Shown piece after piece: positions 56,101 to 64,000 of a stretch of DNA of 64,000 bases. Within the stretch, counting starts at the first letter, position 1. Every line of letters begins with the position of its first letter. This stretch comes from Xiphydria camelus. Taxonomy: Eukaryota > Arthropoda > Insecta > Hymenoptera > Xiphydriidae. The translations under genes and the position numbers were made by a program. The DNA is taken from NCBI GenBank assembly GCA_963678675.1, contig OY783192.1:9891953-9955952 (forward strand), in the 5' to 3' direction. Under the pieces are notes generated by a model. The model was given only the letters and a program-made list of their open reading frames with translations, ran no database searches and was not told the DNA's origin.

Positions 56101-57612
56101 GCAAGGCCACGAATGCTTTTTGCATTCTTGACTTCAATACTGTCTTGGGGAGTCTTTTCTGTAGCAGTCTTATTTTCATGCATCACTTCTGAAGCAGCAG
56201 GCAAGTCTTTGGTCACAGGTGTCAAGCTTTGGCTCTTTTTCTGAAAATAGAAAAAAAAGAGAGTTTTATCAAAAGAAAAGGCTGTGTACAGTGTATAATT
56301 AGTTTAAGACCTTTATAAATTAAGTACTTACCTGTGATAAAGTTTGCTTCTTATTATCTCTATACTTTTTGGCACTTTCCCTGTTGCGCTTCCTTTTGCA
56401 TCGTAGCTCTCTATCACTTAGGCTTGAAAGTGGTTTCATTTTACCTTCTTCTTTCCTTCGCTGCCATCTTTCTCTTTCCTTTTGTCTTGATGCCGCTAAC
56501 AACTTGGGATCTTCCTTCACTTTGCATCTTCTTTTCTGAGCAGCCTCTTTCCACTTTCTTCTTTGAGCTTCTTCTGATTTGGTACTCTTGCAGTTTTTTG
56601 ACCTTTTACTAGCTTTTAACTTTATTTCAAGTTTAAATTTGGCAGCAGAACGTTGATCTTGAGCTTGAGCAGCTTTCGCCCGAGTACCGGCCATTTTGAA
56701 AACTTTAAAAAAAGCAAATATGGTAAAAATCTTGGTGATTGACATGTTAAAGGTACTCAATAAGGTTAGTAATTAATTTTGCAAATATTTCTAATAATAC
56801 TATAGGAGTCTAAACGTCTAATATAACGCGTAATGATTATTACAACAGTGCGGTTAAAAAGTAGGACGGAGTTGACGCGGACGGAGTTGATGATTTGGCC
56901 TATTTTGTTCAACAACAATTGGGTCTCTAACCTCACTTCTAATTCCGCACGCATATAATGTTGGGTTGACTTTATCTTTAAATAAAACCCAAAAGTAACA
57001 ATAATAAACTAAAATTACTCGTGCACGGACCATGACGGAGTTGATGCAAAGTAAATGTCCTTATCTAAAACTGAAGAAAACCGCGTTTATACGCCGGTCA
57101 CCCGGCCTCGCTGCCTGTCGCTCGCAGTTGACAATCCTACAGCGAAGCCTTCTCTTTCATTTGGTGTATGAGAAATTCAGCTGGCTCGACAATGAAAACA
57201 TTTCACGCGCGAAAACTTAAAATGTATTTAAAATGTGTTGTTACGAGCGACAACCAGTTTCAGGCTTCTCCAGACTGAACGAAGAGACTCAGCACTATGA
57301 TTTTCTTCAAATTTGTGCAACTTTAGGTCCCCAACAGATAATACCAGCCAGATATCGAATACATTGTAACAGAAACGAGAAACGACATGCTTTGTACAGT
57401 GGCTCAAGGGTGGAGACATGAGACGGAGTTGACGCTTGGCTGTATTTCGAAACCACTGTGAGCACATGCGACGAAATATTTCCACGAAAGCATTATGCCT
57501 TAGTAGGATTGGTCAGTCTACATCAAATAAAGCCATAAGATGAAAGGTTTGATGTATAACTGCTCCGTTAAAGACCGAACACCAAAAAATGTTACGTTTT
57601 TGAGAATCACCC
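53131..57612 (-). mobile_element. 4.5-kb Sola-like DNA transposon, nearly complete
   Basis: Inverted ends of about 28 bp: GGGTGATTCTCAAAAATGTA at the left and, reversed, GGGTGATTCTCAAAAACGTA at the right. ATAT flanks both sides (53127-53130 and 57613-57616), a 4-bp target duplication. GACGGAGTTGACGC or a one-base variant occurs at 53305, 56865, 56880, 57034 and 57422, always in the same orientation, and may be the transposase-binding site. One leftward three-exon gene fills the centre. The 4-bp duplication recalls Sola elements, but the superfamily is not proven. The element sits in the 3' end of the Polinton ATPase gene. Confidence 0.8.
54130..56694 (-). pseudogene. Three-exon DDE-like transposase, few lesions
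   Basis: Exon 1 (56694-56332) is Lys/Arg-rich and bZIP-like in composition (A-A-Q-K-R-R, K-R-N-R-E-S-A-K-K-Y). Intron 56331-56241 and intron 55959-55887 have clean GTAAGT...TTTTCAG borders on the minus strand and leave the phase unchanged. Exon 2 (56240-55960) has one frame change near 56100; exon 3 (55886-54130) has one near 55640. A Cys cluster (C-I-L-R-K-C-L-I-C, near 55200) may bind metal. Candidate catalytic motifs are H-M-D-F-S-E-N-Y (near 54905), L-S-D-G-P-S-T-Q-Y-R-N (near 54655) and E-A-G-H-G-K-G-A-A-D-G-I-G-G (near 54550). A TAG at 54586-54588 separates the last two. The family is known to me only as uncharacterised multicopy proteins of arthropods and cnidarians; reading it as an RNase-H-fold transposase is inference. 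Confidence 0.7.
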
Positions 57613-58207
57613 ATATGTCCTTGAACTTCGCATAAGGCATGTCTGTGTTCACGTGATCGTCGTAAACGAGTCGGAGATTCGTGTCATCCTGCCGGAAGAG
57701 CACCAGCAGGTTGGCATTATCACGCACCAGATGCTTGGGAATTCGAGTGTACGTCTGACAGAGGTAGAAGCAGTCGACGTCCCTATGTCGACCCATGCAG
57801 AAAAAGGCTCCGATGCTGTCTTGCTTCTCGCAAGCGATGTCATCGAAGATCATAATCGAGTTTGGTCGTGTCTCTTCCGGTGACACCACCTGCTCATGCT
57901 CGTTGAAGGGATGGTACTCGATACCGTCCACCGAATCAATCAATTTTTCCAGGAACCTGTACTTGGGCTGATTGAGCGATTTCGAGTACACGTACACATT
58001 CTCGAATCTCAGCCCATTGGGGTGCGTCACGAGGGTAAGCAGTGCGTTTGTCTTGCCGCAGTTGGACGGTCCGCAAAACACTGTCCGCGCGCTATTTGGC
58101 AGCAAATCGCCGTGTCGCTTCTTCTTCTTGGCACTGCGTTGCGCGAACTCGTCAAAGTTCATCACGGGCAGTCTGGTGGACTGTTCGTCGAATCGTAGTT
58201 CAGTCAT
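57613..58207 (-). pseudogene. Polinton packaging ATPase, 3' end disrupted
   Basis: Begins M-T-E-L-R-F-D at 58207; the in-frame upstream methionine at 58342 is rejected because it would overlap the divergent gene. Walker A is G-P-S-N-C-G-K-T (residues 46-53) and Walker B S-I-M-I-F-D-D-I (117-124). This is the FtsK/HerA-type, genome-packaging ATPase of Polintons and related virus-like elements, which pumps DNA into capsids. About 198 codons remain before the transposon inserts after F-K-D-I. The frame continues artificially into the transposon end. Sequence across the insertion (53126 and leftwards) reaches stops after about eight codons. Confidence 0.8.
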
Positions 58208-58280
58208 GACTGCTGTGAAAGCTATAAGTAACGCGTTTATATAGATTGATCTTTTAGTTACACCCCGGACATGATCATGC
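58208..58280. promoter_or_regulatory. Divergent promoter region of the Polinton module
   Basis: The 73 bases between the start codons of the leftward ATPase and the rightward pX-like gene contain TTTATATAGA, a TATA-like sequence. With genes leaving in both directions this must hold both core promoters. No initiation site can be read from sequence alone. Confidence 0.4.
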
Positions 58281-58925
58281 ATGGATCTAAGACTGTTACG
58301 CGAAAACGAGTTAAGAGACTCGGGAAACCCGGAGGATCTCAAAGGGAGAGATCAGGCGGATAAGGTGCTCGCGGAGAAGGCCCTGCAATGCGGATATGCC
58401 AAAGACGCGAGCATTGGCGAGAAAGCTGCAGCTCTGGCTGTAACGGGCACCATGAGGGCCAAGAAAAAACTCGGAATGGGTCTGAAGAAGAAGAAGAAAC
58501 TCGAGAAGAAGCCTTCAACCACGCTGGGGAAGATCATTGACGCTGCGAAGAAGTCCATGCTCCCCGACAAGAATGCACTCACAGTCATCAGAATGGCCCT
58601 TCGAGGTGCACGCGAGGCTGTCAGAAGAGCCGGTGGTCGATCCAAAGTGCGATCTCCACGCATTCTACCTGTACCTTCAAAAATGGGTGGTTTCCTGCCA
58701 TTTCTCGTACCACTATTCGCGGGTCTCAGTGCAACCGGAGCGCTGACAGGTGGCGCTGCTAGAATCGTCAAGGCTGTGAACGACGCGAGTGCCGCCAAGC
58801 GACAGCTGGATGAAAGTCAGAGACACAATCGGACGATGGAAGCCATCGCTTTGGGCAAAGGACTTCATCTGAAGCCGCACAGGAGTGGTCTGGGACTTCA
58901 TTTGCAACCACATCCAAAAAACTAA
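58281..58925 (+). CDS. Polinton pX-like capsid/core protein
   Basis: An open frame of 214 codons. N-terminal half is charged and Lys-rich (residues 58-80 include K-K-K-L-G-M-G-L-K-K-K-K-K). Around residues 124-163 it has R-S-P-R-I-L-P-V-P, then a hydrophobic G-G-F-L-P-F-L-V-P-L-F-A-G-L-S stretch and Gly/Ala-rich helix. This layout matches the pX/pVI-like minor proteins of adenoviruses and Polintons, thought to bind DNA or membranes inside the virion. The true start could be a later codon in a decayed N-terminus. No stop or frameshift seen, although neighbours are broken. Confidence 0.65.
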   Translation: MDLRLLRENELRDSGNPEDLKGRDQADKVLAEKALQCGYAKDASIGEKAAALAVTGTMRAKKKLGMGLKKKKKLEKKPSTTLGKIIDAAKKSMLPDKNALTVIRMALRGAREAVRRAGGRSKVRSPRILPVPSKMGGFLPFLVPLFAGLSATGALTGGAARIVKAVNDASAAKRQLDESQRHNRTMEAIALGKGLHLKPHRSGLGLHLQPHPKN

Positions 58926-59295
58926 TAGCGACACTGCCCCGCCGAGCGCTAACCGAGGCGGATCTACGAAAGCGCGAGAATCTGGAAGATTCCGCACTTT
59001 CGTGGAGTTTTCATGCAAAACGCCCTGCCCAGAAGTGGACCTCGAAGGTGCGAATCGGCTGTCATTAACCTCGACGATGCGAGAGGTCCCGGAACTCACT
59101 GGATCGCCTACCGAAAGATCGGCAACGACGTCATGTACTTTGACAGTTTCGGCAATCTATGTCCACCGCCGGATCTCATGAGGTACCTCGGTGTCGGCAG
59201 TGTCAAGTACAATCACGAGCGGTATCAGGACTACGACACTTTTGAGAGAGTGCGGACATTTGTGTCTCAAGTTCTTGAGTGAGCAGTTGTTATAA
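58910..59295 (+). pseudogene. Polinton adenain-like cysteine protease, frameshifted
   Basis: Three frames are needed. The N-terminal part (A-L-T-E-A-D-L-R-K) passes near 58985 into the main frame (F-R-G-V-F-M-Q-N-A-L-P). That frame has the catalytic His in G-P-G-T-H-W (near 59100) and the F-D-S-F-G-N-L block. Near 59245 the frame changes again into E-C-G-H-L-C-L-K-F-L, which holds the catalytic Cys; stop at 59293-59295. Adenain-type proteases mature capsid proteins. All active-site motifs are visible but not in one frame, so the gene is dead as read. The overlap with the preceding gene's end is typical of compact Polintons. Confidence 0.75.
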
Positions 59296-59297
59296 AA
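59291..59297 (+). promoter_or_regulatory. TATA-like box before the penton gene
   Basis: TATAAAA stands 32 bases before the penton start codon, a plausible core promoter distance for a gene with a very short leader. A similar TATAAGA (60047-60053) precedes the major capsid gene. Confidence 0.4.
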
Positions 59298-59328
59298 CTT
59301 CGCACACTCTCATCGACACCTCGCAGTC

Positions 59329-60020
59329 ATGGAGGAATTATTCACGCTGACTCTATCGGGAACGTCCTCGGTGCTCGAGGCTCAGTACTTTCCACCCATC
59401 GAACTCTCACCCTTCAAGAGCTACACGCTCGGTTTGGTGGAACTGCTGACCTTCAACTCGATACCCAACATAGATGTTGGCAACAATAAGCTACACGTCG
59501 GACAAGGAAAGGTGGTCGTCATACCCACCGGCAGCTACGAGATTGATGACATCGAGCGATACCTGCAAAAGACACTTTTCGATCAGAATATCGTCATCAA
59601 CATCAAGCCCCACAACAACACGCTGCGCAGCGAAGTCAAGTGCAGTCATGACGTGAACTTTCGACCGGATGATAGCATCGGTCGGCTGTTGGGTTTCGCA
59701 CCGCCCATTCTGGAGGCGAATGTCAATCATCAGTCCGATCTACCCGTATCCATTCTCAAGGTCAATGCTCTGAGAGTCGAGTGCAATATAACCGCTGGTG
59801 CCTTCATCAACGAGCACAGAGTGCACACCATCCACGAATTTTTCCCCATGTTCCACCGGGTTATAAGATCGTGGAGGTACCGACTCACGTCATTTACCTA
59901 CCGATCACCGTTCAAGCTATACACCATCTTCAGCTGCGATTGATCGATCAGGACGGAGACTTGGTGAATTTCCGTGGAGAAGTCATAACCGTGAGACTGC
60001 ATGTCAAATCATCATCGTAA
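59329..60020 (+). pseudogene. Polinton penton (minor capsid) protein, one frameshift
   Basis: Starts M-E-E-L-F-T-L-T-L-S-G and continues to H-T-I-H-E-F-F-P near 59850, where a one-base change moves the frame to P-P-G-Y-K-I-V-E-V-P, ending with L-I-D-Q-D-G-D-L-V-N-F-R-G-E and R-L-H-V-K. The order and the D-Q-D-G...N-F-R-G-E signature fit the single-jelly-roll minor capsid protein that closes the fivefold vertices. The total length (about 230 codons) is near the family norm, so only the frameshift is damaging. Confidence 0.75.
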
Positions 60021-60226
60021 TGGATATCGTTTATCACGGGGGAGGATATAAGAGTGAATCAGCTGCCGAAACACCATCAGTCGTCAAATACCTCTTAGAG
60101 TACTAACATATCCGAATGTGGAACTACTGACGAGTCTGGGTCTACGAGTGAAAACAATCAGCGGAAGAAGATTGAAGAAGTGAAAGTGCGATTTTGTTGC
60201 GGCATCTTCTTCATCTACCGAATGCC

Positions 60227-61446
60227 ATGGAGGAGGAGATCATAACCGTTCACGCACCGATCGTCTTCGACAAATCCATCACCAATTACGAAGTGCATGC
60301 TCACCAACCATACGCCTCTTCAACCTTCAACAACAGTGATGAAATTCGCATCGCCAATCAACACCAGGATGTGTATCTGTGTTACCAAGTAGGAGCTCGT
60401 TGCACGTGTACGGTCGGCTCTTGAAGGCTGACGGATCCGCGGTAGCTGCAACCACCGCTCTCGTTAACAGTGATATCTCCCATCTCTTTGAGGAGATACG
60501 CTATGAGATCAACGCCGTTGAGATTGATCGAAGCAAGAATGTCGGATTGACGAGCATTATGAAGGGCTTCGTATCCCTGAGCCCCGGGCAGCGTTCGCTG
60601 CTGGAGAACGCCGGCTGGCTCGATGTCGAGGAAAGCAAGAGGCTGACTAACGATGAAGGCCACTTTGACGTCTCCATACCGCTGAGCTTGATGCTCGGTT
60701 TCGCTGAAGACTATCGACGAATCGTCGTCAACGCTAAGCACGAGCTGATTCTCACGAGGGCAAACAGTGATGCCAATGCCGTCATACAATCGACCGAGGA
60801 GGCCTTCAGGATCGTGATACTAAAGGTGGAGTGGATGATGCCGTACATCAGGGTCTCGGATCAATGAAAGATTCAGCTGCTGAACTTTATCGCCAATGAT
60901 GCACCCATCCCCATGAACTTTCGCACGTGGGAATTGTATGAGTATCCTCTGCTTCGACGCACCTCCAAGCATGTGTGGACTGTGAAGACCTCGACGCAGT
61001 TGGAGAAACCGCGCTACGTCATACTAGGCTTCCTGACGAAAGAACAGGAAGAATAAGAACGCGAGTCGATTCGACCACTGCAGCATTAGAGACGTCAAGC
61101 TGTTCTTGAACTCGCAGTGCTATCCCTATGGAAACCTCAATCTCGACATTTTGGACACTATCAGTACGCCCTGCTGTACGAGATGTACACCAATTTCCAG
61201 ACCGCGTACTACAGCAAGGAGCCCCAGCCGTTGCTGAGCAAAGATAAATTCCTCGAATACGCACCCCTCATCATCATCGATTGTTCAAAGCAAAACGAGT
61301 CGGTGAAATCGGGACCGGTGGACGTGCCCCTGGAGTTCGAAGCGAGTGCAAATTTCCACAGCGATACTGCAGCGTACTGCCTCATCATGCACGATCACAT
61401 AGTGGAATACCGACCGATCAGCGGTGTGATAAATAGGCTGATATAG
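60227..61446 (+). pseudogene. Polinton major capsid protein, several lesions
   Basis: Begins M-E-E-E-I-I-T-V-H-A-P at 60227. Frame changes occur near 60379, 61050 and 61140, and a TGA interrupts at about 60865. Recognised segments: L-P-S-R-S-S-L-H-V-Y-G-R-L, F-E-E-I-R-Y-E-I-N, N-F-R-T-W-E-L-Y, Y-A-L-L-Y-E-M-Y, and I-D-C-S-K-Q-N-E-S near 61280. This order is that of the double-jelly-roll major capsid protein of insect Polintons, which builds the icosahedral shell. About 400 codons in all, shorter than many relatives. Opposing-strand ORFs are shadows. Confidence 0.75.
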
Positions 61447-61468
61447 CTCTGAGGAGTTCAGTTCGATA

Positions 61469-62197
61469 ATGGAAGCCATAGTCGATGTACAGGGTTTCAA
61501 GAGATCCCGCAACCGATTCATACCAAAGGAACTTGCTGTGCTTCCACTCAACTCTGAACCACGGGAAGCCACGACTTTCCTCATTAAACCTCCATTTCCT
61601 TGGTGGTATCTGCCAACGACGTATCGCTACAGCAATTCGTGGCTACAACGTAACTTCCATGGACTTTCATGGAACTCTGGGGACGTGCCGTACGTCATGC
61701 TCGAGAAAATGCTTGGAGCTCATCTACGTGGTGTCTCCACGATGCACGTGAAGGGGGAAGAGAAGAAAACCTGGTTGCGGGAGTACACCGAGTGCACCAT
61801 CGTCAACTTGGAGGAACTGGGTTGCCCCTCGCTGAGGAAACTGCTAAGCGAGCCAACATCTAGATGTCTGCGTCACTACTCCAATGGATATTTCTGCGCA
61901 TCTGAGAATGCCAAACGCTTGGAAACCTGGTTGAAGCATAAGAACGATCCTCCTTCTTTAGAACGTTCCCTGAGGATTTTCTTTGATACGGAGAGTCTCA
62001 CCTCGATGACTGCTAAAGACATCGCTCAGCTCCCTAGAGAGTTTCTCACCGTTTTTGCCGCTAACACTATTGAAGATGCGTGGAACAGACTGCCAGCTAA
62101 ATATACTGAGGATAAGGATTTTACGATTGTCGTCGGTGTCGCAGACATCACCATGCACCGAGAGGTCGAGATAATTACGACGGTCCGCAACCAATGA
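61469..62197 (+). CDS. Polinton-associated conserved protein, intact
   Basis: An unbroken 242-codon frame starting 22 bases after the capsid gene. It opens M-E-A-I-V-D-V-Q-G-F-K and contains P-P-F-P-W-W-Y-L-P, M-H-V-K-G-E-E-K-K-T-W-L and G-C-P-S-L-R-K-L, then a Cys/His group (C-L-R-H-Y-S-N-G-Y-F-C). I associate this pattern with an uncharacterised ORF that accompanies capsid genes in insect Polintons. The Asp in V-D-V-Q-G-F might start an RNase-H-like or exonuclease fold, which is speculation. The absence of lesions while its neighbours are broken is notable. Confidence 0.65.
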   Translation: MEAIVDVQGFKRSRNRFIPKELAVLPLNSEPREATTFLIKPPFPWWYLPTTYRYSNSWLQRNFHGLSWNSGDVPYVMLEKMLGAHLRGVSTMHVKGEEKKTWLREYTECTIVNLEELGCPSLRKLLSEPTSRCLRHYSNGYFCASENAKRLETWLKHKNDPPSLERSLRIFFDTESLTSMTAKDIAQLPREFLTVFAANTIEDAWNRLPAKYTEDKDFTIVVGVADITMHREVEIITTVRNQ

Positions 62198-62256
62198 TCA
62201 TAAATTATACTTATTGCCGAGAAGGCTAACTTTTTTTTTGTATACATATATCTATG

Positions 62257-62277
62257 AATAAAATTTTTATGAATAAA
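62257..62277 (+). terminator. Two AATAAA polyadenylation signals
   Basis: AATAAA at 62257-62262 and 62272-62277, 60-80 bases after the stop of the 242-codon ORF. They would end transcripts of the rightward Polinton genes. Confidence 0.5.
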
Positions 62278-62299
62278 GGAAAAAGAAAAGGAATAAGTG

Positions 62300-62830
62300 C
62301 TTTTTTCATCCTTTTCAAATTTCACATCGCCGCGGTATTGCGCAGCGTTCCCATTTCCAAATTGATTGTGAAATTTGATACCTATGCGGGGGTTACCGTG
62401 CCGGGGACGGTGACGGGCGAGGCTTGCCGGCACGCATGCAGTTTCCAAAAATGATCATCGTCGCGGGCGAAGTCGGAGAATGGGAATACGTGAAAGTGAT
62501 CTTGATACATGATAAGAAGCTCAGGAAAATTCCTGTGACGTCAGGCACACCTTTCCAAATTTCACATCGCCGCGGGCGAAATCGGAAAATGGGAACACGC
62601 GAGGCGTGGAGGGTGTCGAAAGCGAGATTGTCCGAGTCAAGCCTAACCTGCATTCGTGACGTCACCTATCGAAAGCGCGATTGCTCGGGGTGAGGTTAGG
62701 GAGGGGGTATCAGAAAGGGGGTATTGAACGCAATCAAGCCTAACCTGCATGCGTGACGTCACCTATCGAAAGCGAAATTAATCGGGGTGAGGTTAGAGAG
62801 GGCGAGGTCGAGTCCCCGGTCGCGTAGGCA
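62300..62830. repeat. GC-rich direct repeats right of the Polinton genes
   Basis: TTTCACATCGCCGCGG occurs near 62321 and 62561. AAGCCTAACCTGCATTCGTG with GACGTCACCTATCGAAAGCG occurs at 62638 and 62738, each followed by a GGGGTGAGGTTAG string. About 100-bp period, two copies. It could be the subterminal region of the Polinton or another element; I see no defined terminus. ORFs here are unsupported. Confidence 0.5.
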
Positions 62831-62872
62831 GGGAGTAGGGGTAGCTGTGCTCGAACCTGCCTAGCCTATCTA

Positions 62873-63244
62873 CTAACGATTACCTACAGTAATTAGCATT
62901 GATCCCAAAGCAAGAAATCTTAAAGTTGGCAATAATTTCGTTGCTGACTGAATTGCTGTATTTCTTTGCGACCTCGAAGCAATGCGATGTCGTATTTGTC
63001 CCAATAATCTCTGAGAGGTTTGTTTTTCCAAACGAAATCGAGTGAAGAATTCTACATCATTGTATTCTTCGAAATAGTCACCTCTGGAATAGTTTTGTAT
63101 TAGATATTGTTTATAAATTAATAGGTATAGGTATCTTTTATTTGCTTACCGGACACGTATTTTCTTCGGATTTCTCATTCTTGGTAATACGTCAATATCT
63201 TCATCAGATGATGATTGAAAAACTGGTACATCAAACAACTCCAT
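62873..63244 (-). pseudogene. PIF/Harbinger (HARBI1-like) transposase, 5' part
   Basis: Exon 1 runs from ATG at 63244 to 63150 and encodes M-E-L-F-D-V-P-V-F-Q-S-S-S-D-E-D. A 66-base intron (63149-63084, GTAAGC...TTCCAG) follows. Exon 2 (63083-62873) continues in frame with D-Y-F-E-E-Y, F-F-T-R-F-R-L, L-L-P-T-L-R-F-L-A-L-G and I-T-V-G, ending at TAG 62873-62875. This is the helix-turn-helix N-terminus of Harbinger transposases (usual pattern L-L-x-T-L-R-F-x-A-x-G). The DDE nuclease half is missing, so the copy is truncated. Confidence 0.8.
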
Positions 63245-63419
63245 TTCAAAATTAATAACAATTTACCACAACGATCAGGTTATGACTATGTCAGGGAAGA
63301 ATATAGACATAAACAAAAAGTTAGGTTATACTGAGCATAGCTAGCTTACCCCCCAATTTAACTACCGGATAAGATATGCCTGCATTTATTCCAAAGTTTA
63401 TCCTATTCCAGAATTATAC

Positions 63420-63503
63420 CATACTTGTAAAACGCTTGCGTACTGGTTATTCTCAGTATAGTGCTATAACGCGTTTATACCGTGTTGGTAAAACCGGCTT
63501 TAA
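63420..63503 (-). mobile_element. Terminus of the Harbinger relic
   Basis: TGGTTATTCTCAGTATAGTG, then GCGTTTATACCGTGTTGGTA and AAACCGGC, matches the right half of the MITE at 43757-43888 and lies about 180 bases upstream of the transposase start. It identifies the element end. The opposite end was not found in the window. Confidence 0.75.
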
Positions 63504-63504
63504 A

Positions 63505-63650
63505 TATCACTTTTGGATCACTGCTCACCACCATTGAACCACTACTGACCACTACTGACCATCATTGAACCACTGCTCACCACTATTGTGCCACTACTCA
63601 GGTTTTCAGTAGTGGTTGAAAATATTCTGTAGTGTTCTGTAGTGGATTTC
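63505..63650. repeat. Degenerate ACCACTACTG simple repeat
   Basis: Repeats of CCACTACTGACC, CACTGCTCACCA and CATTGAACCA, then the complement (CAGTAGTGGTTG, CTGTAGTG). Low-complexity and non-coding. Confidence 0.6.
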
Positions 63651-64000
63651 GACACGGGACCCGTCAAATTGACGGGGTTGCGTAAACCTAGTGATGGTCA
63701 AGTAGAAATAACAAAATTTTACTTGGCTTAGTATTATACATTATTCTTCTACATTTGTAATGATATCGCTATGTATTGTAACACAATTTCAATTATTAAT
63801 AAAATATAAAAATTTAATTCTAACCTCAAATGTTCGTCATTACCGACACCGCAACCAATTTCGACTCGGGATAGGATGTGGAGGCCTATCGGGGGTTACT
63901 GGCACCTCTTACATAAGGGGTCGTCCATTAATCACGTGATGCTTTTTATCATTTTTACCCCCCCCCCCCCCCCTTCCCCTCCGGTAATACGTGGTGAGGT
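63651..64000. other. Right edge: no gene; poly-C run
   Basis: A+T-rich to mixed sequence with no ORF of note. A run of about 14-16 C lies near 63958-63973. Such runs recur in the window as G (32617, 43435) and may be assembly-sensitive. Confidence 0.45.

Noticed and set aside
59781..60020. Separate 79-codon gene after the penton frame
   Set aside because: It is the continuation of the penton protein after a frameshift, not an independent gene.
62254..62693. ORFs of 66-140 codons right of the Polinton genes
   Set aside because: They lie across GC-rich direct repeats and opposing frames; no recognisable domain.
63505..63650. Tandem array resembling a telomere or satellite
   Set aside because: Units are degenerate ACCACTACTG-like simple repeats; no TTAGG-type array is present.
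1..64000. CRISPR array, tRNA, rRNA, riboswitch or bacterial operon
   Set aside because: No regularly spaced direct repeats with unique spacers, no cloverleaf or rRNA sequence recognised, and introns plus element types are eukaryotic.

Overview
The window reads as non-genic DNA of an arthropod genome, most likely an insect. A hymenopteran (wasp or ant) is my guess from the mix of repeat families, not a demonstrated fact. Every recognisable coding stretch belongs to a mobile element. I found no host gene, rRNA, tRNA, CRISPR array or bacterial signal. Spliceosomal introns inside the element genes, AATAAA signals and A+T-rich DNA cut by GC-rich islands all fit a eukaryotic repeat cluster.

Layout. 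1-1.1 kb: 3' part of a broken transposon gene leaving the left edge. 1.6-14.7 kb: a long inverted repeat (arms about 1.8 kb) around an 8.7 kb spacer of palindromic units, fossil Tc1/mariner-type transposase scraps, a mini-Helitron, GC-rich motif arrays and two copies of a TA-inserting inverted-repeat family called here the CCGNATGTC family. 15.5-20.3 kb: a foldback element beside a pogo-like transposon whose transposase is split by a MITE. 20.3-33.7 kb: decayed repeats, a second copy of the foldback, TTAA-flanked MITEs, a tandem duplication, a Helitron N-terminal fragment and a scrap of a Sola-like transposase. 33.7-38.0 kb: a MITE with a clear 8-bp target duplication, then a 3.4 kb near-perfect palindrome of the CCGNATGTC family. 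38.2-44.3 kb: a Tigger/pogo-type MITE, a second pogo-like transposon with an intron, and a Harbinger MITE. 44.4-52.2 kb: a 7.9 kb CCGNATGTC-family palindrome containing head-to-head copies of a Tc1/mariner transposase with DD41D spacing. 53.1-57.6 kb: a nearly complete 4.5 kb transposon with TIRs, a 4-bp duplication and a three-exon DDE-like gene. 57.6-62.3 kb: a decaying Polinton/Maverick module (packaging ATPase, pX-like protein, adenain-like protease, penton, major capsid protein and one open 242-codon ORF). 62.9-63.5 kb: a truncated PIF/Harbinger transposase whose element end matches the MITE at 43.8 kb.

How the parts relate. The Polinton genes form one virion-morphogenesis module: ATPase leftwards, all others rightwards from a short shared promoter region. 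The 4.5 kb transposon has inserted in the end of the ATPase gene. Elsewhere the window is a record of nested insertions, several provable because the interrupted reading frame or an empty paralogous site is also present. Recurring themes are head-to-head (palindromic) element structure and element ends built from many copies of a short word.
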